The notes beneath the pieces were generated by a model. The model was not told the DNA's origin. It made no database searches and saw nothing but the letters and a program-made list of their open reading frames with translations. From Lepidodermella squamata (lineage: Eukaryota; Gastrotricha), in NCBI GenBank assembly GCA_047495785.1, contig JBLDXI010000073.1, forward strand, positions 310,001 to 374,000: 64,000 bases of DNA, given 5' to 3'. The translations under genes were made by a program, and so were the position numbers. Below, piece after piece: positions 23,499 through 34,156 of the stretch (positions are counted from its first letter, which is position 1; each line of letters opens with the position of its first letter).

Positions 23499-24916
23499 AT
23501 GATGCCGAAACGACGAAAAAATTACTCACCCGACTTTTTAGCATTCAGGCCCCTTTACATCCCTCTTAAAATTCTGGGCCTACTGCCAAACTGGCCAATA
23601 TACGACTTTGATAACGGCAGTTCAAAGGCATACAAAATCTACGCTGCGACGCTGCAATTCATCGCATGGATAAACGGTGTCCGCATTTTCACGGTTTTCG
23701 TCTGGGTCAATCAATCTAACACGCCCCTTTTCGCTATGTTATATCAAGCGATTACCGGCTGTTATCATTTGACAACAGCTGTGGTAAGGTGGAACCTATT
23801 CATTGGCTGCTGGAAGCGGAAGTTACTGAACCTTTTAACCCTGAAAGACGTACAACAGTCGATTTGCCGCGATGAGATCGCCAGCATAGATTCAATATGG
23901 CCGAAACGCCACTTTCACTTCGTCCTAATCACCCTGACTTTCGTCTTTTGTTGGTTCTATAACGCAGCTCTTGTTTCTTACCTTTTGATAAACAACCGAA
24001 AAGATTTTGGAGTCATGGCCGCTCCTCTCAACCATCTAATCATCGATGATTCTACGTGGAATATAGCCTCTGTCGCTATGTTCATCCCTTTCAGTCTGGT
24101 TGGCGATGGCGGGCTAATGTTTGCAATGTCCTTTTTCACCATGGCCTGCGTTACATTAGGGCGTAAGTTCCGAAACCTCTCGGATGAAATCGGAAAGTAC
24201 GCCAGGCAGAGTTCGATGAAAATTCGCCCATTGTCCGCCCATCAACAACAGGAACAATTTCTATGCTCTGAGATCGAGTTCTTGCAACGTGTCCGAGATC
24301 GGCATTTGTACCTTGTGAGATGTGGCCGCCGTTTAGACAGAGAAATGAGGTTGACAATCTTCGCGAGCCTGACCTACGGTTTCATTGGAACTCTCGGAAA
24401 TCTGTATCAAGCAATTTGGGGAGGTCTCGCGAGTTCCTTTTTGAAGAACCTTGAGAGTAGTTGGCTGGTATATGCCTTTTGGATGCTTATGGCTGCTATC
24501 GGGCCGTCAGCTTACATCTGCCACAACGCTGACCGGGTCAGGGAGAAGTTGTTCACGTTGAGACTGCAATCAAAAGGCACGGCTGTACAGATTCAAGTAA
24601 ATTTTCCTTGTTAAGTAGGAAATGGTTTCTAGCAAGGCATTTTTCAGCTTTCGATGCTGATTGGTCAGGTGACCACGGAACAGGCCTGTCTAAATTATAT
24701 CGGTGTTATGCCACTTAAGAAAGAGACATTCATGGCGGTAAGCTTAAATCGTAATCCTCGTTGCAGCGCACCCAAAATTGTATTTTTTTCTAGCTTCTTG
24801 CTGGCCTGTTGACCTATTTCCTGATAATGATCGACTACATTTCTGGTGAGAAGAGTCGTCAGAATATGCTGGCTTCTGAAGAGGTCTTAAATGCGAGCAA
24901 TCATTCCGCTTTTTGA
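23499..24916 (+). CDS. Gustatory-receptor-family seven-helix protein
   Basis: Three exons, 23499-24596, 24648-24737 and 24794-24916, joined by two phase-0 introns of 51 and 56 bp. The product is 436 residues, a normal length for the insect-type gustatory receptor superfamily. Exon 1 carries about six hydrophobic segments, including QFIAWINGVRIFTVFVW, FHFVLITLTFVFCWF, MFAMSFFTMACV and SWLVYAFWMLMAAIG. The last exon supplies the seventh helix with LLTYFLIMIDY, which matches the family's TYhhhhhQF signature with conservative changes. If exon 1 is read through alone, the protein ends early and lacks this motif, so the spliced model is preferred. Members are ligand-gated cation channels of chemosensory neurons; the ligand cannot be predicted. 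Confidence 0.75.
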
Positions 24917-25085
24917 CAATTGTCAATAAATTTAAAAAATAAGTACATCTCGCGTTCGGCGATGATTTCACTTCCCATATCCACGAAACAAAGGATTTGT
25001 CCCCAGTTAACAATTTATTGATAAAACGCCCATTACAGCGCTGGTTCAGTACATTCTACAAGATCAGCTGAGCGATTAAGTGCGA

Positions 25086-26904
25086 TTAATTTTGAGTCAA
25101 GGCTTTGTGAATTTCAGACTTTTTCGATACTAGTCCAGATATCAATCTGAAGGCTGAGATGTAGTCATTTCGGCTTGCATCAAAGTCATTTTGAGCTCCA
25201 TTCTGCAACAAAAACGCCACGATTTCTTCCTTGTCGCCGAGAGCCGCCAAATTCAGAGCGCTATACCCACCTTGGCATCGATCGTTGATTTCTACATGGC
25301 CGTTTTTCAGCAGAGAACGAACTGTATCGAGATGGCCGTTGTAAGCTGCGATCATCAGAGGTGTAAACTTGTAGTCATTTGTTAAATCTTCGTTAGGATC
25401 ACTGCCAAGTTGCAGAAGCAGCTCAACGATTTCAGTCTTACCTAGAAAAAAAGGAAAAAATAATTCCAGATAAGTTTCAAGATTTCGAGAACTATGCGAC
25501 AAAACAGCAACTTGGCAGAACAGCAAATGCGACAAAACAGCAAATTGTTTTTCATTTCTCGACGAATCAACGAAAACTTGTAAGAGCACCGTGCAGTGCG
25601 CGAAGTAGCGGGAAGACTGGGAGTACGGTACTCCCAGTTCGAAAGGTCTCGGCAAGAAAACCCGAAAAAAACCACAGGGGGGACCCTTTGGTCTGCAATT
25701 TCGGGCCAGATAATGCCTGAAAGTACCCCCAACTCGAGCATCCTACTTCGCGCACTGGCACCGTGTTTCTGCTGTTATGTCGCAAGTTGGAAAATCTGCT
25801 GTTTTGTCGCGTTTTGCTGTTTTGGGTATTTGCTGATGTGACGGTGGATATTTTTCCAATTTCATGGGATGTTTTCAGAATATTTTAACATTCCTCATTT
25901 TACAGAATTCTATAAAACCTTTTGAAAAATTACATGAAATTCAAAACAGAGTTTTCGCAATTGTTGAACATTTTCGCTGAATTTTTAGTCGCAAGATTTT
26001 TTATTTTTGTCTTACCCTTTGAAGCCGCATGTGTTAGAGCTGTCCAACCATTCGAGTCCTTTGTATTGATAGCCGCATCCTTCTGAACCAAAAGCCGTAA
26101 GGTCTCTGCATCGCCATGCCTCGCCGCCATTATTAAGGCGGTCTTGCGACTATCGTCCAGCCTTGCATTCACATGCGCCCCTTTCTCTATCAAAAGCCCT
26201 GCAATCCTGGATTGATTATACTTAACAGCTGCTAATAACGGCGTCCAGCCACCCTGGCCTTGAAAATTCACGCACGCCCCACATTGATCGATAAGATACT
26301 CAGCGATTTGCAATTTCCCATGACGGGCGGCGAACATCAAAGGCGACCAGCCATTTTTCGAATCTCCAGCATTAAAATCCGCCCCTTTATCGACCAAATC
26401 CGTAGCCGCATTGAAATCACCACGGCAGCAAGCTTCGATCAATTGCGGGGTCAAACTCGCGTCTTTCACATGATTTCTCAATCGATTCGCCTCGATTAGG
26501 ACGATATCTTCAGGATTCCGGCCAAGTAAATCTCGAACCTCGATGATATTGATAGGCTGCGTACAGGCCGGGCATTGAAATTCGTAACGGCCGTCGGCGA
26601 TTTCGAGCTTCAAATAGCTTTTAATGCAAGAACGGCATGCTCGGTGCTTGCAGGCGACGTTCGTCACGAAAAGTGTTTCGAGGGGCTTGTTCAAGGCCCA
26701 GCAGATGCAGCAGTAGCCTGTTTGGGAGGCAGATAACGGCGGCGTGAAGCTTTCGTCGTCGTATTCCGAATCGGATAGATCGCTCGGCCTTCGAAGGCTG
26801 TCGCTCGAAACCGATGAAGAGCAACTTCCGCCTGATCCATGGTAACGCATCGGCTTCTCAGAGCCAGATGACGCTAATTCGTCCTCGTTCTGCCCGGACT
26901 CCAT
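25086..26904 (-). CDS. RING-finger ankyrin-repeat protein (probable E3 ligase)
   Basis: Two exons, 26904-26016 and 25441-25086, joined by a 574-bp phase-1 intron; about 414 residues. After a Ser-rich acidic N-terminus comes a RING of the form CCIC, CKHRACRSC, CPAC at residues 65-112, followed by a helix like that after RING1 of RBR ligases (EVRDLLG). Five or six ankyrin repeats follow, running without a break across the splice (HAASKG|KTEIVELLLQLG). There is no signal peptide, so a cytoplasmic protein is expected, with the ankyrin part choosing substrates for ubiquitin transfer by the RING. The RING lacks the other two RBR domains. The last exon exists as a broken duplicate at 9.3 kb. Confidence 0.8.
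25594..25757. mobile_element. hAT-like MITE in the RING-ankyrin intron
   Basis: The 164-bp insert begins cagtgcgcgaagtag and ends with its reverse complement. It is flanked by an 8-bp direct duplication, gcaccgtg (25586-25593 and 25758-25765). The 9.3-kb duplicate of this intron lacks the insert and has a single gcaccgtg (about 9798), which serves as an empty site. An 8-bp duplication and CAGTG ends fit hAT elements. Confidence 0.85.
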
Positions 26905-27443
26905 TATTCAGCTGTAAAATGGTTTGAAAATTGTTCTGAATAGCTATCTCGCTAATGTGAGTAGACACTATTGAGATCAATGGGAATCACGGTTCAATGA
27001 GCGTCAAGTGGCAAGCGAGTTTTTGTGCTACGTGTGAATAGCTGCTGGGCTGTAAGAAAAACAACACGCTTTGCACTTCAGAGGCGCTTGCACCTGTTTT
27101 TTATGGTTAATCAATAGATTCACCGTGATTGCTTGCTGTGGTGCGAGGTTCTGACGATCAATGGATCTGGGAAATTATAATTAATCATTCATAACAATCG
27201 AACTTCGAATTAAATCAGTTCTATTATATTTCTTTTTGAAGCAAAAGTTTGGCATACATTCATTTTTCACTCAAATTGGATGCAGCTTGAAGGATGAATA
27301 TTTCACTGGGAATCTTTTGAGTTTTAATTTTCCCTTCGTCCATTTCGAGATCTGTTCAATCGCCGATTTTTGTTATAACAACATATTTACTTAATCAAAA
27401 ATTATAAATCAGATTAAGATGACAAAGGAATAATATATCGAAG
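26905..27443. other. Intergenic region
   Basis: A/T-rich, with no gene, repeat or RNA that I can support. It should hold the promoter of the RING-ankyrin gene and the 3' end of the channel gene. Confidence 0.4.
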
Positions 27444-28999
27444 CTAGTAGGGCATTGTCATTGGTCGCATATATTGAGGTTTCGTCGACTCATCCAACAT
27501 TTTCTGAATCAGAACGCCATCGGCAACAGCTGAGCACACTACGGCGAGAATCCCTATAGCCAAGTCCATTATATCGATAACGCGTGTGCTCATTTTCCCA
27601 AGTTGCAAGATTGTTCGATCGAAGCAACTCGACTTGGCCAATCGAAGTGCTACCATGGTGTACAGAGTTAGAAATGCTGCGATGCCGAGTTTCACTTCAA
27701 CTAAGATTGCAAGGTAAATCGGCTCAGATGTCTTTGGAATCACCCCATATGTCATGCTTCGGATGAAGAGAAACGCGAGGATGACTACAATGTTGAAAAC
27801 AGGACGGTATGCAATTATAGCGGGCATTATCAGGCTTAGAAGTTGGAGCACTGCCAAGATATAGCAAGGCACAAGTACTTGCTGGAGAATGGGACCGGGC
27901 TTGCGCTTGAAGGTCAGGGGAATTCGGCATTCTCCGTAGCATGAAATGCTGCCTTCCTTGTATGTCCATTCAATATTTGGATCTTCCAGACGTTGCTCGA
28001 ATGCGATTGTCGTTTTGTCGCTGCGCATTAGCAAGTCTACCCCGTATAGTATAATAGTGCAGTCGAATGTATCGAAGGGAAACCTTGAAATTTCCAAATT
28101 ATTTGTCATTTCTTCGCACTGAGATTCCAATTTGACTGAAGCTGCCCATGACGAAATGCCAGAGAACATGTTGATTTTAACCGAGGACTCTATTATTGAC
28201 CTGAAAATAGGATAAATTCATCTTTATGCCTTGAAAGCAGAAAAACAGACTAGTTGATGGTTTGGGATTAAGAGGTTGGGGTTGGGGGTAGGTTTAGGGT
28301 TAAGGTTAGGATTGAGGTTAGGATTGAGGGTGAAGTTAGGGTTAGGGTTAGGGTTAGGGTTAGGGTTAGGGTTGAGGTTGAGGGCAAGGTTGCAGCTGGG
28401 GATAGGGCTAGAGCTAGGGATTATGGTTAGGGTTAAGGATAGGGTTAGGGATGGCAGTAGGATTATAACGTTAGGGCTATATTTCATGATTGGATGAATT
28501 TTTCAGTTTTTATCTCCCTAAATTTTTCGCGAACTTACTCTATGACAGCCGCCTTATTAGATACAGCATTCGAGTGGAGTACGCGTGGGTGCCAAACATC
28601 TCCGATGGGCGCATCCATGAAGAAATTACCATAGCGCTTCCATTCGCAGCCGGTCGTGATGTTGGCAGCCGCAAGATTTTTGCAGAATGCCGCCAAATCA
28701 CACGGCCAGCCCCAGTGAACGTTCATTTCAGCGGTGAGTGATATCGACTGGCTGTTTGTGTCGATCTCGAGGGGTTTTCTCAACTTCAAGTCTACCTTGA
28801 CTTCCATCAGCGATTCCACCATCGGGTCTTTTTTGGCGCTGATCAGAATGTTCGGCAGCCATTTGTAAAAGGCAAAGTGACAGGAATAGCGGAAAACTTC
28901 GTGGATTACAGCTAAATCGTTGTATTTCAATTCAGCGGGGAATACAGGTGAAATTGCTATGACGAAGAGAGCCGCAATCGAAGCTGTTGGACATTTCAT
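27444..28999 (-). CDS. Divergent Cys-loop ligand-gated ion channel subunit
   Basis: Two exons, 28999-28539 and 28200-27444, phase-2 intron of 338 bp; 405 residues. A signal peptide (MKCPTASIAALFVIAIS) precedes an extracellular ligand-binding domain with a loop-A-like DVWHPRVLHSNA and the conserved FPFD-x3-C of the Cys-loop. The partner cysteine is displaced: there are 18 residues between cysteines where 13 are usual. Four membrane segments follow (M1 after PGPILQQVLVPCYIL, M2-M3, and a final helix IMDLAIGILAVVC) with a very short M3-M4 loop. The family forms pentameric nicotinic/GABA/glycine-type channels. Ion selectivity is not readable because M2 is atypical. A pseudogene copy lies at 34.2 kb and a remnant at 30.2 kb. 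Confidence 0.7.
28262..28465 (+). repeat. TTAGGG-like array inside the channel intron
   Basis: There are about six uninterrupted ttaggg units at 28336-28372, with degenerate variants (ttgggg, ttgagg, ttaagg, ttagga) on both sides. On the transcribed strand this reads CCCTAA. It lies wholly within the 338-bp intron. It resembles the vertebrate-type telomere repeat, but it is internal and flanked by genes. Confidence 0.8.
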
Positions 29000-29459
29000 T
29001 TTCAGATCTGATCACTTTTCCTACTTTAATCTTAAAATATTGAAACCTATGATGATAGGTGTTTGAAAAGCTAGTCGAGTCGAAACAGTTCTGCGGAAAA
29101 TAATAAGCTACCTGTTCTCAGTAAATACAGCGAGGAGTCAGCTCGGCGGGGGTTTTCATTTCCGTTCAAATAATCCCTCGAGCGCAAACGCAACATGTTC
29201 GATTGTTATCTAAAATATTGGAAATCTCAGGAAATGAGCACCTGTTCGTTGCTCAGTTTTCCATTTTCCCCGTTCATTTTCACATAGCCGCTTTCGCCTT
29301 GAATGAGAGATCGACGGTGTTTGCTTGAAAATCGGCGTTAAAAGCATAAATATCAAAGTGTTTATCTATTGAGTGTTGAGTGAGCATCGACAGCCAAAGC
29401 GTGGGTTGGATAGAATCATATAAAATCTGCAGTTCTAACATTTTGTTCAGTCGATTGCA
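29000..29459. other. Divergent promoter region
   Basis: This lies between the channel gene (leftward) and a small gene (rightward). No repeat or RNA gene is recognised; presumably it holds both promoters. Confidence 0.35.
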
Positions 29460-29996
29460 ATGAAACCTAGTCGTTCCTGGCGCGGAAGAACCCGCACTTT
29501 TTTGCATTGTACTGATGATGAAACCATCAGAGTACGAAATTCACTGATTTGCACAAGCAAGTATGCAGAAAGTGAACGCACACAACGCAGGTAAATATAT
29601 GTTATTTTGGGAATCTGGAGCTTCTGATTCCAAAAATCACTAATCGATAATAGACTCGAATTCAGAAAAGCGATAAGATTCAAAATCCCCGCACCTCACT
29701 TGACTGATGGTGAGAATGGTGTTACTGTGTTACCACCTGGGCTCCGCTGGACTCCTCACTCAACGCACCATCCATCATCCATCATCATCCCCGACAACGA
29801 ACCGACAAATAACGCAGCCCTGGATCATCAGATTGCACTATATTTGATGTCATTGCCTACGTCGAAGCATGGTGAGCCGACGAAATTATACATGACTCAT
29901 GAGATGCGAGCCCGACAGAAAGCCCTCGTCGTTCTTTGTCAGTTAAAAATCGCTGACAGCCTCTCAAATATAAATTTTACAGATTTGTTCCGCTAG
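29460..29996 (+). CDS. Hypothetical two-exon protein
   Basis: Exons 29460-29590 and 29666-29996 join through a canonical 75-bp intron (gtaaat...ttcag, phase 2) to give 153 residues with no internal stop. The start ATG begins MKPSRSWRGRTRTFLHC. The N-terminal half is basic; the middle is proline- and histidine-rich (HSTHHPSSIIIPDNEP); the last 60 residues look helical (ALDHQIALYLMSLPTS, then MRARQKALVVLCQLKIADSL). There is no signal peptide and no known domain that I recognise. Support is the clean splice and frame only; a chance frame is possible. Confidence 0.4.
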
Positions 29997-30144
29997 GGAA
30001 GCACACAAGAAAAGGGCCAAAAGAGAAAAAAACACTCATAAAACCGATTTTATTAAATATCACAAAAAATTGCTCTCGAGGCCAATATCCATCGTGACAT
30101 CAATCGTGATATATGGTGTAACAAGGGAAACCTTGACGTTTCCT

Positions 30145-30345
30145 ATCCATTTTTCATTTCTCCGCACTGAATTTTCATTTTGGCCGTAGCGGGCTACCCA
30201 CGACGAAATGCTGAAAGGTATGTCTATTTTACAGAGTCTCTTGGACTCTTTTATCGACCTTCGACCTGAAATGGGAAAAAATTCAGATTAATGCCTCGAA
30301 ACCAGAAAGTGAAAAAGTTGGGGTTATAGTTAGGGTCAAGGTTAT
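30145..30345 (-). pseudogene. Short remnant of a Cys-loop channel gene
   Basis: About 200 bp align with 28093-28265: the end of the channel's second exon around the splice acceptor plus the start of its intron, including agttggggttatagttaggg. Several small indels break the frame. It lies directly downstream of the protease-ankyrin gene, mirroring the order channel-then-ankyrin seen at 34-36 kb. Confidence 0.65.
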
Positions 30346-30438
30346 AGGCCATGGTTAGATCTGGACTCACTAGGAAAAATCAGCTAACTCAGGTTAGCCA
30401 AAGCCAGCTAAAAAGTGATTGTGTGTGTGATTCCTCAG

Positions 30439-33400
30439 TCAGCAGGATGACTTTGCTCCAATTGCTCCTCGCGACCTCAGCAAATTGTCCACAGTGCTTC
30501 CGCAATTCGCAAAATCAAGAGCTGTCTCGCCGTCTAAATTTTTGACATCCTTATTCGCACCTCTATCTAACAAAAGTCGAACTACTTCGACGTGCCCAAA
30601 CCGTGCCGCATGCATCAACGCCGTTGTGCCATCGTTATCACTGGCCTCGATGTTAGCGCTGCGATCTAACAAAAGTCGAACTACGTCAACTTGCCCATAC
30701 TTAGCCGCCCACATCAACGCCGTCCAGCCATCGTTATTCTTGGCTCCGATTGCAGCTTTGCGATCCAGCAACATCCGAGATACCTCGACTTGACCATACG
30801 CAGCCCCGTGCATCAACGCCGTCCAGCCATTGGCATCCTTGGCGTCGATGGCAGAGTTGCGATCCAGCAACAGTCGAACTGCTTCGAGTTGCCCACTCTT
30901 AGCCGCCCACATCAACGCTGTCATGCCATAAAGAGCCTTTACGTCGATGGAAGCGTTGCGATCCAGCAACAGTCGAGCCACTTCGACTTGCCCATATGCA
31001 GCCGCATGCATTAACGCAGTCATGCCATCGTTATCCTTGGCGTCGATGCTAGCGTTGCGATCCAGCAACAGTCGAACTACGTCGATGTACCCATACGCAG
31101 CCGAATACATCAATGCCGTCCTGCTATTGCCATCTTCTCTGTAATTCACATCAGCTCCTCGTTCAATGAACAACTTTGCAATTTGCAGTCGCTGGTCTGA
31201 TTGCGTCCGAATGCAAGTGACGCTGTGCAGTAGGGTTCCATTTTTCATATGATAGTTCGTACAGGATAATTGCTTTGAGTTGCGCCAGTTCGGGTCGAAT
31301 TTGCCGCCGGTTGATTCGTCAATCTCCGCAACGAGTTGCCGCACCTGCGCCAGATCGTCCGTGTTAGCTGTTACATTCCACAACTGCTCGTACACTACAC
31401 GGACCTAAATGCAAGAACAGACAGACAGCTCAGATTCAGCTACATATACAGTAGAAGCTCTATAATCCGGACACCATCGGTCGCGGAAAAGCGTGTTCAG
31501 AGAGCGAAGTACCGTTAGGAATGGTAGGGATCATCCCTAACAGTCACGTTGGTCCGTACAGTGAGCTCATTCTCAGAGGGGGGACCCTTCTGTCAATTGT
31601 TCAAGTCCCTAGTCCCTACCAATTTCGCTCAGCCTAACCAACCAGCCCATCTCACCAGGCCCCTGAACCGCCCATCATCGTGAGATCCCAACTAAGCCAT
31701 TCTCGAAAATGTTCCCAAATTTTGAGCAGTGGCAACTAGAATTTCGTTAGAAATTTCAGTAACCACTCGGCCCGTCTTAAAACTGCAATTTCATTCAAAA
31801 TCGCAATTTCCCATTGTAGTTCCGTTTCAGCCCGCCGAAGGTTTTGGTTTTGTTTCTTGTTTCAACTACGTTTCGATTTTGTGGGGAATGATCTTTCAAG
31901 AAAATTTACAGGTCTTCGCTGCCTCGAGACGCAAAGACCAGGTTGAGACCAGGTTGCGTTCGAGAGGCACGTTATCGCAGTGTTGCCTTGAATCTGAAAT
32001 TTCAGATTGCACGATATGCTTCGGTTTGCTCCGAAGATTGACAGACCAGAAGATATGTTACCGTTTTGAATCGTGGGAACGGGACCGCAGCCTTAACAAC
32101 ACGTATTACAGAAAATAAGAGGCGTATAGGAGATGCTTTGAATCCTTACCTACCATTAATTACCGAAGGGGAGCACCTTCCATTTATTACCGGTCGAAAT
32201 GGAGGTAGACAAGTGGCAAAATTGACAGGGTTGGAATATGTATAACCAGGGTTGCATTTAACGCTAACAGCCCCTCCTCTTTCCACTGCAGTTCCAGGCT
32301 TTAAAACTTCGCCAGTATCTTCCGAAGTTTCTGGATCCACACGAGTCACAAATCCCGCAGATACGTTAGGCACTGGGCAAGACTGCTCTAGCGTACTTCT
32401 ACTGTCAGAGACTACTAGTGTCTGGCTGCGAACATCAGTGTTCTCCGAAATCCAATCGAGAACTTTGCAGACTCTGCTGTAGATACCAGGAGTGTATCCC
32501 TTGCATGACGCGTCGCCATTAGATATTATGCCGAGAATGTAAGTCTTCCCGGATTGCAAGCACATGAGAGGGCCTCCGGAATCCCCGTAGCAGACGTCGC
32601 TATCATAGGCGGCTAAACACATCTTCGAGTCAGTGATAGTGACCGGATCTGAGCGACCGCGGGAATACTCCAGCGAGCAATTTCGGTAGGATCGAACTTG
32701 AAGATCCAGCTTTCTCGGGATATCAGATAGTCTGGCTAAAATAGGAGGAAGCGATAAGGAAGGTAGAGGGCTGTGACTATGTTAAATTTCGGAACATACT
32801 GTATGCAAAGTGACCCCAGCCAGCCGCCACCGCTGAATCACATCCGTCGATCGAATTGGCGGTGATAGGGTTGGCTCGGCACATTGTAGCCGCGTCGGGT
32901 AGACAAATCGGTTTGATCTGCTGTGAGAATCTGGAAACTGGGGTCGTCAGTCGCAAGAGAGCGAAATCAAAGTCGTAGAAGTTCTGACTCCCGTTGTACA
33001 GCGGATGGACCAAAGCAGGCAGCGACACTACAGACTCGTAAGAGCCCGCCTCAGACCTCAAACTGATATTATGGCGACCTAGCATCGCTTTGATACTGTA
33101 AAAAGGACAAATATACATGCAATTTAGTCAGGTAAATTTGCAGTTCTACGTACAAAATGGGGGTCTCTCCGGTATTCCAAACGCAATGAGCAGCTGTGAT
33201 GAGCCATTGCTTCGAGATGAGGGAAGCTCCGCAGTAAGAAGCTGACGATTCGCCGCTTTTGTATATCTCAAGGAAGACCTAAGCGACAAACATCCTGTTT
33301 TCGTTGAATTACATTAACATGGAAGTGAAACAGACCAGCCACGGGTATTCGTTGGGTCCTGCTGGCTGGCTGCCTGGGCCCCGTGATTTCGCTGTAGGGT

Positions 33401-33491
33401 TCACAACACCGCATTCGAAATTATCCTGCGCAACGACTACTCCGCATACCAGTACAAAGAAGGCGATTACTGAAGCTGTTTCGTGATGCAT
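30439..33491 (-). CDS. Secreted trypsin-like protease/sushi/ankyrin fusion
   Basis: Six exons: 33491-33336, 33278-33154, 33095-32800, 32735-32150, about 32018-31910 and 31404-30439. A signal peptide leads into an S1A protease with the full triad: His in TAAHC, Asp in DFDFALLRL, Ser in GDSGGP. The residue six before the serine is Asp, predicting cleavage after Arg/Lys. The activation site is odd: the usual IVGG is SRGP. A complete sushi domain follows (SCPVPN to INGRC), then a sushi-like piece (SCNLKF to GLC), then seven ankyrin repeats ending AKSSC. The exon 4-5 join is the weak link: the acceptor matching the copy at 39.45 kb gives a stop, while the next AG (after 32019) keeps frame. It could instead be two genes. 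Confidence 0.6.
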
Positions 33492-34156
33492 TTTGAACAT
33501 TTTTCAAGAAAAGCATCTACTAACAAAGGCTTCATAGAACCTTCTTCGTATGTGCGTAAACGTGCAGCTTTCGTATACCTACGTATAACGTTTTTGTGTA
33601 TATTTCTCTGTTTGTCATAGTGATGAGATACATCTAACGCAAAATTCAAAGCCCGTGTTGGTAATACTCAGCGAAGAAAAATCTGAGGCTAGGTTTGAAA
33701 CATCCGGTTAAAATACCAGAACTTGAAAACCTGAAGGTAAGAAAATATGACAATTGTCGACACAGCTTCCTTTGTCTGTTTTTATTTATGCACTTAGACT
33801 TAGAAAATTCACACCATCAAACACGTCTGCAGTGAAACCCCGATTCCCCATCCTCTTCGGTGTCATGAAAGTCGAAAGCACCTACCAGCTCGAAAACTGT
33901 CAAATCATACTAATGCTAGACTTTTACCCTTGAACCTAAAAGCAAATTACGATCTGTAGGATCAACACAGCCGAACTTCATTCATTATTACGTTAGGCTC
34001 TTAAAAGTACGCCTGAATGGGTCATCAAAGTGGTTTTTTGGCGCTTCGCTAAGGCTCATCACAGGAGTTTAAGGAGTTTAAGGTTTCAGGTGGAGCGATA
34101 AAGGCTCACGCAGCAGGTATTATCTATCGCAGTTGGGTTAAATCACGAATCATGAA
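33492..34156. other. Intergenic region upstream of the protease-ankyrin gene
   Basis: Holds the conserved 5' segment at 33538-33568. The rest, down to the channel pseudogene, shows no gene or recognisable repeat. Confidence 0.4.
33538..33568 (-). promoter_or_regulatory. Conserved 5' segment, protease-ankyrin gene
   Basis: Read on the minus strand, gctgcacgtttacgcacata then cgaagaa, as at 19983-20015 and 41486-41513. It lies about 50-80 bp before the ATG. Confidence 0.4.

Noticed and set aside
28336-28372. TTAGGG units as a chromosome end
   Set aside because: Genes continue on both sides and the run is short and inside an intron, so it is internal.
28224-28497. Low-complexity frames (NPNPNPN or GLGLGLG) across the TTAGGG array
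   Set aside because: Translation of a simple repeat within an intron.
31729-32118. 129-codon plus-strand frame overlapping the sushi-like exon
   Set aside because: It is antisense to a conserved exon and to a retained intron, with no independent support.
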